12,547 nt of DNA, from the NCBI GenBank assembly GCA_934617135.1, contig CAKTUC010000035.1:1-12547 (forward strand), read 5' to 3'. The position numbers were made by a program, and so were the translations under genes. The first letter of the stretch is position 1. Each line of letters opens with the position of its first letter. This document shows positions 1-6,441 of this stretch, piece after piece. Source of the DNA: an uncultured Collinsella sp. (GTDB lineage Bacteria; Actinomycetota; Coriobacteriia; Coriobacteriales; Coriobacteriaceae). The notes beneath the pieces are model-generated. The model was given only the letters and a program-made list of their open reading frames with translations. It was not told where the DNA came from and made no database searches.

Positions 1-23
1 ACACTCTACCGCGCCATGCGGAC

Positions 24-58
24 AAAAAAGGCGCCGTCGCCAGAATGGCAACGGCGCC
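24..58 (-). terminator. Rho-independent terminator after the PTS/deacetylase operon
   Basis: On the minus strand GGCGCCGT (51-58 in plus coordinates) pairs perfectly with ACGGCGCC (30-37). The 8-bp GC-rich stem is followed at once by six T residues (24-29). It lies about 50 bases past the stop of the deacetylase gene, so it should end the minus-strand operon. Confidence 0.9.
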
Positions 59-60
59 AG

Positions 61-100
61 AACCACCACAAAGGTGCACTGTCCCCATTGTGGTGGTTTT
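61..100. terminator. Second hairpin, possible bidirectional terminator
   Basis: AACCACCACAA (61-71) and TTGTGGTGGTT (88-98) are perfect 11-bp inverted repeats. On the plus strand the stem runs into TTTT, so it could stop transcription entering from the left. On the minus strand it stands in tandem with the stronger terminator at 24-58. Its direction of action is not certain. Confidence 0.6.
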
Positions 101-105
101 GATCT

Positions 106-870
106 TTACAGGTCGCGGTAGTCGATCAGACGCAGGTCGTCCTGAGCCTCGAGCCACGCCCGCAGCTCGGGGTCGATCAGCGCATCGACCTCCTTGGTAC
201 GATCGGTCGTAAGCGAGCTATTCTCTAGGATAAAGCGATCGAGATAACCCGGATGGCACACGAAGACGACCGTCTCGCCATCGGCCATCTCGCGAACCGT
301 CTGCATAATCGAGTCCTTAGGCTCGTAGCCCGGCTCCATCGAATGCATCACCATTCGCAGATCGGTGTCTCCGCAGTGCACCACGGCCGTGGGGTCGAAG
401 CTCGCCTTTTGCTCCTTAAGGCCCAGCTCCTGTGCCACCGCCGAAATCGCTCGATTGAGGTTTTTGCTCATAACGGCGTGGGCCTCAAAGTAATCGGGCT
501 CGCGACCCACGATCTCGACAAAGCGGTCATGCTGCGCACGAATCTCAATGCAGGCCTCATCAAAATCGATGAGCTCCTCGCCGCGCTTAAAATGATCACG
601 GAACGTGCGGCTGCTATGGAACTGACCGTTCTCGTCGAGCAGGCTCGGAATAAGCGCGGGATCGGCGCACGGTTTGCCCAGACACACGTTGGTATGCTGA
701 CCAATGGCGATATCGGCGTCGGCAACAAGCGACCAGCCGCGCGCTGCCTCAGGCATATTGGGCATAAGGCCAGCCGAGCGCACCAAGCCCTCGTTGACGC
801 TCCGGGCGATTCCCAAATCGACGGCATACGAATAACCGATATCATCGGCGCGAATCAACAGTTGCTTCAT
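106..870 (-). CDS. chbG: ChbG/YdjC-family carbohydrate deacetylase
   Basis: The 254-residue protein belongs to the YdjC/ChbG family of metal-dependent deacetylases, which remove acetyl groups from N-acetylated sugars such as chitobiose derivatives in the cytoplasm. It opens with the family motif RADDIGYS (metal Asp at 9-10). Further candidate metal ligands are His59 (IGQHTNV) and His131 (FEAHAV), and there is a late CHPGYLD at 205-211. The usual T-H-x-D-x-H-x-H motif is replaced by YFEAHAVMSK, so it is a divergent branch. The length is normal for the family. GGAG lies five bases before the ATG. It is the last gene of the operon, 77 bases after the PTS permease, so its substrate is probably the phosphorylated, perhaps acetylated, sugar brought in by that permease. 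The family is clear; the exact sugar is unknown. Confidence 0.88.
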   Translation of the reverse strand: MKQLLIRADDIGYSYAVDLGIARSVNEGLVRSAGLMPNMPEAARGWSLVADADIAIGQHTNVCLGKPCADPALIPSLLDENGQFHSSRTFRDHFKRGEELIDFDEACIEIRAQHDRFVEIVGREPDYFEAHAVMSKNLNRAISAVAQELGLKEQKASFDPTAVVHCGDTDLRMVMHSMEPGYEPKDSIMQTVREMADGETVVFVCHPGYLDRFILENSSLTTDRTKEVDALIDPELRAWLEAQDDLRLIDYRDL

Positions 871-892
871 AGCGACTCCAATCTACAGGAAA

Positions 893-919
893 GGGCACTT
901 GGAGTTCCACCAAGTGCCC
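893..919 (-). promoter_or_regulatory. Intercistronic hairpin between permease and deacetylase genes
   Basis: GGGCACTTGG and CCAAGTGCCC form a perfect 10-bp stem with a 7-base loop, followed on the minus strand by TTTCC. The T tract is too short for a strong terminator. A weak terminator or an mRNA-stability hairpin that sets the permease to deacetylase ratio is likely. Confidence 0.6.
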
Positions 920-947
920 CAAATCATTATTCCACCGAGCAGCAACC

Positions 948-2399
948 TTAAGCCTTGGCAGCGGCAGCAGCATCTTCCTCGAGCTGCTCCTTGGTGAAGC
1001 CAAAGAGGTATGCGATGACAGCAGCGGCGACAAATGCAGCGCCCGAAGCAACGCAGCCCCACACAAAGTTAGCAGTTCCGCCAGCGACAAAACCGGTAAC
1101 GCCCAGGATGTTGGTCGCGCCCAGAACATACGTGGTCACGTTGGTGAGGGCCGCAATCAAACCGCCAATGGCGCCGCCGGCAACCATAGCGCCCAGGCAA
1201 CGGGTGTACTTAAAGCCGCAGCCGTAGAGCGCGGGCTCCGTCACGCCGCCGACGATGCCGGAAAGCGAAAAGCCGAGCATAGCGCCCTTCTCGTCTGTTT
1301 CCTTAAGGCGCAGGAAGGCGCCGAAGGCCATGCCCCACGTGGCGAACTGAGCGATACCGCCAGCGACCATAACGCAAGAGTCAGAGCCGAGCGTGAGCAG
1401 CTGAACAATGCCCAGGGTAATCAGTACCTGGTGCATACCGGTCATGACCAGGAACTCCCAGAGTGCGGCAATGGCAACAAGCGAGATGATCGTAAGGATA
1501 CCGCCGGAATTGCCAAGACCGAACATGAAGTTGCCAATCACGCTGCCCAAGATAGAGCCAATCGGAGCCAGAACGCACAGGGAAACGGGGACCATGACGG
1601 CCAGGGTGCACACGGGCACAAAGACCGTCGAGAGCATATCGGGAATGACCTTTTTCATGAACTTCTCGACGACCATGAGCACCGGCATGGAGAGCACCAT
1701 GGGAAGCACGGTTGCAGAGTAGTTGTTGAGCTGAGCCGGGAGCACGCCATACACCATCGTGGTTGTGGCGCCCGAATCCGCGGCGGCGTTGACCAGCGTC
1801 ATAAACTCAGGAGCGATAAGCACACCGCCGAGCATCATGCCGAGCGGCTGGCTGCAACCAAGCTGCTTGGCGGCAGCCCAACCCAGATAAATGGGCAGGA
1901 AGTAATAGCCCGCGTTGTAAATCCAGTTATAGAAGAAGTTGTAGATATCGGAATCTGCAGCCCAAATACCGAGCATACCGTCGCCGCAAAGCACGGCGAT
2001 GGTTCGGAACATGGCGGCACCCATGATGATGGGAATTGTCATGACCATGGTCTTGGACAGATAGTTAAGCGTCTTCTTGCCCGCACTCTTAAGCGTCAGC
2101 GGCTCCTTGGCGGCATCGTCGAGGTTCTCGTCAATGGAGCCCTCGCCCTTAACGCCCAGCGCAATGGCAGCCTCATAAACCTTCGGCACGTTCTGACCGA
2201 TAATCACCTGGTACTGACCACCAGACCACTGAGCGCCAAGTACACCCTTGATTTTCTTAACTTCATCGTCATTGGGGATGGACTGATCTTTAAGGTTCAG
2301 ACGCAGGCGGGTCATGCAGTGCGTCGCATTCGTGACATTCGAAGCGCCGCCGACGGCCGCAAGCACGTCCTCGGCGATCTTCTTGTTATCGATGGCCAT
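948..2399 (-). CDS. PTS sugar transporter, EIIBC permease (glucose/beta-glucoside superfamily)
   Basis: The 483-residue membrane protein imports a sugar and phosphorylates it using phosphate from HPr and an EIIA. The N-terminal EIIB domain (about 1-85) holds the phosphocysteine Cys28 in NATHCMTRLRLN. After a linker, the EIIC domain (about 105-470) has some ten hydrophobic segments, the GMHQV motif (321-325) and the substrate-site motif GGVTEPALYG (384-393, Glu388). The C-terminus is short and rich in Ala, and there is no EIIA domain, so an EIIA must come from elsewhere. The architecture matches sucrose, trehalose, beta-glucoside and N-acetylmuramate permeases; I cannot choose among them. AAAGGG lies seven bases before the ATG. 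The gene sits behind a RAT leader and before a ChbG-type deacetylase, which favours an amino- or acetyl-sugar or a beta-glucoside. Confidence 0.93.
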   Translation of the reverse strand: MAIDNKKIAEDVLAAVGGASNVTNATHCMTRLRLNLKDQSIPNDDEVKKIKGVLGAQWSGGQYQVIIGQNVPKVYEAAIALGVKGEGSIDENLDDAAKEPLTLKSAGKKTLNYLSKTMVMTIPIIMGAAMFRTIAVLCGDGMLGIWAADSDIYNFFYNWIYNAGYYFLPIYLGWAAAKQLGCSQPLGMMLGGVLIAPEFMTLVNAAADSGATTTMVYGVLPAQLNNYSATVLPMVLSMPVLMVVEKFMKKVIPDMLSTVFVPVCTLAVMVPVSLCVLAPIGSILGSVIGNFMFGLGNSGGILTIISLVAIAALWEFLVMTGMHQVLITLGIVQLLTLGSDSCVMVAGGIAQFATWGMAFGAFLRLKETDEKGAMLGFSLSGIVGGVTEPALYGCGFKYTRCLGAMVAGGAIGGLIAALTNVTTYVLGATNILGVTGFVAGGTANFVWGCVASGAAFVAAAVIAYLFGFTKEQLEEDAAAAAKA

Positions 2400-2541
2400 G
2401 TCGAATCCCTTTCTCTTCCAACTAAAGGCCCGTGGGGCTACACGGCACTAAGTGACACGCGATTCCGCTCGCGCCTGCGCAGCGCGCGATGCCTGTTGGC
2501 AAGAGATTTGATTGCATGTGATTCCCGGGTGGATCGACATG

Positions 2542-2597
2542 AAAAAAGCCCCGCGCACAACCGACAGAGACCTAATACGGGCCTCGGCAGAATCGGT
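2542..2597 (-). terminator. Leader terminator controlled by antitermination
   Basis: On the minus strand the leader ends in GCGCGGGGCTTTTTT, with the T run at 2542-2547. AGGCCC (2579-2584) can pair with the GGGGCTT end. A competing hairpin pairs ACCGA (2593-2597) with TCGGT (2560-2564) and GAGGCC with GGTCTC inside it. That hairpin uses the last three bases of the RAT, so RAT formation and this fold exclude each other. The exact pairing is an inference by eye; the poly-U stop itself is plain. Confidence 0.65.
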
Positions 2598-2632
2598 AGT
2601 GCCTCTCGGAGCTGCGCCGTGAGTAACACCCA
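2594..2632 (-). promoter_or_regulatory. RAT (ribonucleic antiterminator) site for the LicT-type protein
   Basis: On the minus strand the leader reads GGGTGTTACTC, then a stem-loop, then GAGGCACTACC. This matches the known BglG/LicT target GGATTGTTACTG...CAGGCAAAACC in layout: an outer GG/CC pair, an asymmetric internal loop (GTGTTA facing GCACTA), and a central stem. The central stem is CTC/GAG instead of CTG/CAG, a paired change that keeps the helix. It continues as CGG/CCG past an A-A mismatch to a 7-base loop. The site sits 10-50 bases before the leader terminator and just after the antiterminator gene, as in licT-bgl type systems. Confidence 0.75.
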
Positions 2633-2642
2633 ACACACGGCG

Positions 2643-2648
2643 AGTATA
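2643..2648 (-). promoter_or_regulatory. Candidate -10 box of the PTS operon leader
   Basis: TATACT on the minus strand would start RNA a few bases before the RAT, which suits an antitermination leader. No good -35 box stands 16-18 bases upstream, so this is only a candidate. The 346-base gap between the antiterminator and permease genes holds this box, the RAT, the terminator and about 140 further bases with a GC-rich hairpin but no supported gene. Confidence 0.3.
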
Positions 2649-2745
2649 TGCGGCAAATGGCTCTATCGCGGACCAGGTTACCGGCAAACGGTAGCAATTG
2701 TCCCGCGAACGGTCGTTTCCATAGGCAAACTGCGCTTTGGTGCGC

Positions 2746-3582
2746 TTATTTCTCCAGACTTGCAGGCGCCACGCGATTCACGTGCATGATTAGGTAGACA
2801 AGCTCCTCTTGGGCAAGCGACTCGCCAAACGTCTCCTGAATCAGATCGTCAACGCGGTGGGCGCAACGTGCGGCCGCCGGATATTGCTCTACGAGCACAT
2901 CATAGAGTCCGGAGTTCTCGGTATCGATAGGCTCTTTCTTAGCCACGCGATCGAGCAGATAGCGCACATGGGTGGCGAAGCGGGTAAAGGCGAACGACGA
3001 ACGGTCGACGGTCACGCCGAGTTCTTCCTGGATAATCGTCACCGTCATGTCGAGCAGGCGCTCCTCATGCTGCTCGGCAAGCACGCGTCGCTCGCTCGGC
3101 TTGACCGACGCGTTGATGATGGACATAGCAATGCCCGCTGCCTCACTCTGGGGCATACGGACGGCAAAAGTCTTCTTGATACCGCGAACCGCCAGCTCGC
3201 CCAAGCGATACTCAATGGGGTGCAGCTGTTCCAAGTCGCGCTCAAGCGGCAGCGATACCACCATGTGCTCACGGGCACGCTTGATAGCAAACTGAATATG
3301 GTCGGCCAACGTGATGGGAAGATTGGGGCTGAGCTCATAGGAAAGCTGACCCGTTGCAATATCGGCCAACTGGGCAGAAAACTCCAACACCTCGGGATCG
3401 ACTTCATCGATAAACGCAAGGTACTTGGAATCGATGCCGTAAAAGGTTCGGGTGACGACATCCAGGTCTACCTCGTGCGGCATGTCGCCAAAACCGATGC
3501 CACGGCCCAGCGCGATAAGCTGACGCCCCGCGCCATCCTCGCAGATGGCAGCGTTGTGGTTAATGCGCTGGATAGCCCTCAT
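2746..3582 (-). CDS. licT: LicT/BglG-family PRD transcription antiterminator
   Basis: The 278-residue RNA-binding regulator prevents termination in the leader of a PTS operon when its sugar is present. An N-terminal CAT RNA-binding domain (about 1-56, MRAIQRINHNAAI and GRGIGFG) is followed by PRD1 (about 65-170) and PRD2 (about 171-275). Phospho-histidines fall at His95 (LADHIQF), His205 (FATHVRY) and His267 (YLIMHVNR). The fourth expected site, at a spacing equal to LicT His159, is Ser154 (IAMSIINA). I start at the internal ATG at 3582 because it begins the standard CAT domain and has AGGAG ten bases upstream; an in-frame ATG 39 bases earlier would add a tail foreign to the family. The gene sits directly upstream of the RAT leader and permease it should control. 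Confidence 0.92.
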   Translation of the reverse strand: MRAIQRINHNAAICEDGAGRQLIALGRGIGFGDMPHEVDLDVVTRTFYGIDSKYLAFIDEVDPEVLEFSAQLADIATGQLSYELSPNLPITLADHIQFAIKRAREHMVVSLPLERDLEQLHPIEYRLGELAVRGIKKTFAVRMPQSEAAGIAMSIINASVKPSERRVLAEQHEERLLDMTVTIIQEELGVTVDRSSFAFTRFATHVRYLLDRVAKKEPIDTENSGLYDVLVEQYPAAARCAHRVDDLIQETFGESLAQEELVYLIMHVNRVAPASLEK

Positions 3583-3598
3583 GGATTCACCGCTCCTA

Positions 3599-3635
3599 TT
3601 AAAACGCGCCGCCCGGACCATCCGTGCAGCGCGTT
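3599..3635 (-). terminator. Terminator between phosphoesterase and antiterminator genes
   Basis: On the minus strand AACGCGCTGC pairs with GCGGCGCGTT (ten pairs, one G-U), followed by TT and AAT. It lies 20 bases after the phosphoesterase stop and ends only about 17 bases before the antiterminator start codon. It should separate the two genes, yet it leaves almost no room for an antiterminator promoter downstream of it. Confidence 0.65.
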
Positions 3636-3655
3636 CATTCTACCTGCACTCGCTC

Positions 3656-4201
3656 CTACAGTCCAAAGAAGCTCAGGATTTGGTCGCGACTTACGGGCTT
3701 GTAGTCGTTGGCGTCGAGGCCCACGTCATAGCGAAAGATGGGGCGGTCACGGTCACGGTTGCGCACATTAGTGCGGTCTCCCCTGCTGTGGATGTGCCCG
3801 TGCAGCATAATGGCACCGCGCGCCTTGCCGTTCCAGCTGAGCATGGGGTAATGGCTCAAAACCAGGCGGTGCCCCTTGGCATAGCCGGGGGCAATCTCCA
3901 GATAGTCGCGCACCTCATCCCAGATTTGCGGCGCGTCCGGATCTTCCCAATCGCCGTCATGGTTGCCACGGATGAGCGTCACGTTTTCGCAGGCAATACG
4001 CTCGCGCAGGCGCACGGCCTCCGCCATGGGCAGGCGATACGTAAAATCGCCCAAGATGTAGAGGCGATCGTCCGCAGCCACGCACTCGTTAATGGCATCG
4101 ATAACCTTACGGTTCATTTCCTCGACCGAGGCAAACGGCCGATCCATGTCGTGCAGGATATTCGTATCGCCCAGGTGCAGGTCGGCGGTAAACCACATCA
4201 T
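3656..4201 (-). CDS. Calcineurin-like metallophosphoesterase
   Basis: This 181-residue cytoplasmic protein has the complete set of metallophosphoesterase motifs: D-x-H at Asp7/His9 (TADLHLGD), G-D at 51-52, G-N-H at 79-81, His117 (LSHYPM) and G-H-x-H at 135-138. Such enzymes bind two metal ions and cut phosphate mono- or diesters; the small form resembles YfcE/MJ0936-like and phage-type phosphoesterases. The substrate cannot be told. Start choice: a frame-open ATG exists at 4216, but GAGGA overlaps it and stands eight bases before the ATG at 4201, so 4201 (or the next ATG at 4198) is the better start. It follows the small 59-residue gene by about 65 bases and is closed off by a terminator. 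Confidence 0.85.
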   Translation of the reverse strand: MMWFTADLHLGDTNILHDMDRPFASVEEMNRKVIDAINECVAADDRLYILGDFTYRLPMAEAVRLRERIACENVTLIRGNHDGDWEDPDAPQIWDEVRDYLEIAPGYAKGHRLVLSHYPMLSWNGKARGAIMLHGHIHSRGDRTNVRNRDRDRPIFRYDVGLDANDYKPVSRDQILSFFGL

Positions 4202-4267
4202 CGTCTGTGTCCTCATTTCGCAACGCGTCTAACACGTGCCTAGTATACAGACGCTTTGGCACGGCGG

Positions 4268-4447
4268 TTACCCAAAGAGCCCGCCAAACAATCCGCGGCG
4301 GCGCTTGTCATTCTTTTTCGATACGTCGACTTGCGCGTTCTTGTCCTTCCGCTTCTTACGGTCCCGCTCCAGCTCATCATCGTCGAGCAGCATATCCCAC
4401 TCAAACGGGTCGTCCATCAAATCGAACAGGTCGTCGTCATCAAACAT
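4268..4447 (-). CDS. Small charged protein of 59 residues, unknown function
   Basis: An open frame from ATG at 4447 to TAA at 4268 gives 59 residues. AGGGGAG lies six bases before the ATG, a strong ribosome site. The first half is very acidic (MFDDDDLFDLMDDPFEWDML, then LLDDDELE), the second very basic and Lys/Arg-rich (DRKKRKDK, KKNDKRRR), and it ends with a hydrophobic GLFGGLFG. There is no signal peptide and no cysteine. The acid-base split suggests an intrinsically disordered or adaptor protein that binds partners through its ends; this is inference. It starts 18 bases after the HIRAN gene stops and precedes the phosphoesterase, so the three are probably co-transcribed. I do not recognise a family. 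Confidence 0.72.
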   Translation of the reverse strand: MFDDDDLFDLMDDPFEWDMLLDDDELERDRKKRKDKNAQVDVSKKNDKRRRGLFGGLFG

Positions 4448-4465
4448 GGCAGTCTCCCCTAGCGG

Positions 4466-4792
4466 CTAGCGGGCATCCGCCACATAAAGGCCAACGCGCA
4501 CCTGATGCCAGGGGCTGCGCTCGGGCGCAACCTGCTGCACGCGGGCCTCAAACACGTCTTCGTGCCCGTAGTGCATCATCACGGACAGCGGGCCGACCTC
4601 GTTTCCCGGAACATAGCCGAGCTTAGTCTTGCCAAAATAGATTGCAACCGCCTCAGAATCATGGGGGTTATCGCACTCGGCACACAACGTCAGCTTATCG
4701 CCCGCTTTTAGATCACCCAGGACCAATGCGCCGTCGGCATACTGAAATCCTGCGATGTGAAACGATAAAAGAACACGTGAAGGCTCGTACAT
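4466..4792 (-). CDS. Standalone HIRAN-domain protein
   Basis: The 108-residue protein is essentially one HIRAN domain: FHIAGFQYADGALVLGDLKAG at the start, then DNPHDSEAVAIYF, KLGYVPGNE and a C-terminal beta strand around VRVGLYVA. HIRAN domains were first found in HLTF/Rad5 helicases, where they bind free 3' DNA ends; bacteria carry standalone versions of unknown role. The key pattern of D-N-P-x-D-x-x-A-[VI]-x-[VI], then L-G-Y-[VI]-P, is intact. GAGGAG lies five bases before the ATG. It heads the group with the 59-residue protein and the phosphoesterase, which hints at a nucleic-acid related task, but this is only context. Confidence 0.82.
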   Translation of the reverse strand: MYEPSRVLLSFHIAGFQYADGALVLGDLKAGDKLTLCAECDNPHDSEAVAIYFGKTKLGYVPGNEVGPLSVMMHYGHEDVFEARVQQVAPERSPWHQVRVGLYVADAR

Positions 4793-4808
4793 AGCAGCTC
4801 CTCTAACG

Positions 4809-4836
4809 GCCGGAATAACCGGCGCTTAACCTTATA
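4809..4836 (-). promoter_or_regulatory. Candidate promoter -10 and leader hairpin of the HIRAN gene
   Basis: TATAAG (4831-4836, minus strand) is a fair -10 box about 40 bases before the HIRAN start codon, but the -35 region is poor. Just downstream GCCGG and CCGGC (4809-4813 and 4819-4823) form a small hairpin that would lie near the mRNA 5' end. The rest of the 4793-5053 gap holds only the hairpin at 4992-5025; I see no gene in it. Confidence 0.3.
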
Positions 4837-4991
4837 GAGAAGTCTACGAACTCGTGCAGACACAAATTCACTTGTCTCGGGTCTCGTGTCTTTTCGACCG
4901 TTTGTCGCAACGCTTGCAGATAAGATAGGGATACGGATGGCACCCGTGGCAGCGGGTCTTGCCAACTCCAGAACACGTTTACATCGTGAGA

Positions 4992-5025
4992 AGTGGCCGT
5001 CTTCGCTTACGCGGGGGCGGCCACT
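4992..5025 (-). terminator. Hairpin after the aldehyde dehydrogenase gene, possible terminator
   Basis: AGTGGCCG and CGGCCACT form a perfect 8-bp stem about 30 bases past the aldehyde dehydrogenase stop. On the minus strand it is followed by TTCTCAC, a weak U tract, so termination would be imperfect. Confidence 0.45.
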
Positions 5026-5053
5026 CTGTTTGTCCCCTATCTGCTGTCTTTTT

Positions 5054-6433
5054 CTAGTGCACAAACATGCGCACGAACTTGTGCTTCCAGCTTGCGTAGG
5101 GCGCATAGCGGAACGGCACGTCCAACCACGTCGCTTTGTTCACAATGCTCTTCTTGTGGCTAAACGTATCGAAGCTCTCGCGGCCATGGTACTGCCCCAT
5201 GCCGCTTGCGCCCATGCCGCCAAAGCCCATATGGCTCGTAGCCAGATGCATGATCGTATCGTTGACGCAGCCGCCACCAAAGGGCACGTAGCGCACAAAG
5301 CGCTGCTGCACCGCGCGATCCCGACTAAAGATGTACAGCGCCAGCGGCGTCGGACGATCCGTAATAAACGCCTCGGCCTCATCCAGGCTTTCAAACGTCA
5401 GCACCGGCAAGATGGGACCGAAGATCTCCTCCTGCATCACGGCGTCATCGGGCGTCACGCCGTCCAGGATCGTCGGCTCAATCTTGAGCGAGGCCTCGCG
5501 CGCCGCACCTCCTAGCACAACTTTATCGGGGTCGATCAGCCCGCGCACGCGCGCGAAATGCTTGGCGTTGACGATATGGCCGTAGTCCTCGTTGTCGAGC
5601 GGGTGCTCGCCAAACATGTGGCGGACCTCCTCCTTGATGAGTTCCAGCAGCTCATCGTGCACGCGCGCATCGACCAGCAGATAGTCGGGCGCCACACAGG
5701 TCTGGCCCACGTTGAGCCACTTACCAAAGGCGATACGCCGCGCCGCAACTTTCAAATTTGCGGAGGCATCCACGATGCAGGGGCTCTTGCCACCCAGCTC
5801 AAGTGTAACGGGCGTGAGGTTTTTGCTCGCGCGTTCCATGACAAGTTTGCCGACCGGAACGCTGCCAGTAAAGAAGATTTTGTCCCAGCACTCATCGAGC
5901 AGTGCCTCGTTCTCGGCACGACCGCCCTCGACGACCGCCACCAGACGCGGATCAAACGCTTCCTCGCAAATCTGCCTGAGCACCGCACTCGAAGCCGGCG
6001 CATAGGCGCTCGGCTTGATGACCACCGTGTTGCCCGCAGCGAGCGCGCCGGCGAGCGGCTCGAGCGTCAACAGAAACGGATAGTTCCAAGGCGCCATGAT
6101 CAGCGTCACGCCATAGGGAACCGGCTGCGTCTTGCACACGCTAATGGCGTTGGCAAGGTCACATGGACGCAGGTGTGCACGGCTCCATCGGACCACGTGC
6201 GCAATCTGATGGCGAATCTCGGAAAGCGACGTGCCGATCTCGCACATATACGCCTCGTCATGTGACTTGTCCAAATCGGTCTTGAGCGCATGGGCGATAT
6301 CGTCCTCGTGTGCCCGAACCGCATCGCGCAGGCGCATGAGCGCGCGGCGGCGAGCATCGACATCAAACGTGGCATGCGTCTTAAAATAGGCGCGCTGGCC
6401 GCTAACGATGTGCGCGATTTCCTCGGTGTTCAT
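5054..6433 (-). CDS. NAD(P)-dependent aldehyde dehydrogenase, class-3-like
   Basis: The 459-residue enzyme oxidises aldehydes to carboxylic acids through a thio-acyl intermediate. The residues seen are Asn117 (MAPWNYPF), the general base Glu212 (LELGGKSP), the catalytic Cys246 (GQTCVAPDY) and EEIFGP at 335-340. The short length and the C-terminal GMGASGMGQYHGRESFDTFS region are typical of ALDH3-type enzymes, which act on fatty, aromatic or medium-chain aldehydes. The last 20 residues are basic and aromatic, as in ALDH3 forms that touch membranes. It starts eight bases after the alcohol dehydrogenase stops, and its GGGGGG ribosome site overlaps that stop, so translation is coupled. Together the pair would convert alcohol to aldehyde to acid, or the reverse. 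The substrate is unknown. Confidence 0.93.
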   Translation of the reverse strand: MNTEEIAHIVSGQRAYFKTHATFDVDARRRALMRLRDAVRAHEDDIAHALKTDLDKSHDEAYMCEIGTSLSEIRHQIAHVVRWSRAHLRPCDLANAISVCKTQPVPYGVTLIMAPWNYPFLLTLEPLAGALAAGNTVVIKPSAYAPASSAVLRQICEEAFDPRLVAVVEGGRAENEALLDECWDKIFFTGSVPVGKLVMERASKNLTPVTLELGGKSPCIVDASANLKVAARRIAFGKWLNVGQTCVAPDYLLVDARVHDELLELIKEEVRHMFGEHPLDNEDYGHIVNAKHFARVRGLIDPDKVVLGGAAREASLKIEPTILDGVTPDDAVMQEEIFGPILPVLTFESLDEAEAFITDRPTPLALYIFSRDRAVQQRFVRYVPFGGGCVNDTIMHLATSHMGFGGMGASGMGQYHGRESFDTFSHKKSIVNKATWLDVPFRYAPYASWKHKFVRMFVH

Positions 6434-6441
6434 GGACCCCC

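Noticed and set aside
2448-2540. Small frame MSIHPGITCNQ... in the PTS leader as a leader peptide
   Set aside because: It begins right after the terminator U tract with no ribosome site, and its codons show no selection that I can see.
1431-2789. Plus-strand open frame of 452 codons opposite the PTS permease
   Set aside because: It is antisense to a gene with intact EIIB and EIIC motifs, is rich in His, Arg and Gly in a way typical of mirrored GC-rich codons, and crosses the RAT leader.
2809-3771. Plus-strand open frame of 320 codons opposite the antiterminator
   Set aside because: No ribosome site and no recognisable domain; the opposite strand has CAT and two PRDs.
4860-4990. Riboswitch or small RNA in the gap upstream of the HIRAN gene
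   Set aside because: I compared it by eye with common riboswitch signatures and found no match; only small hairpins are present.
5558-6265. Plus-strand open frame of 235 codons opposite aldehyde dehydrogenase
   Set aside because: Antisense to a region with catalytic Cys246 and Glu212; no start signal.
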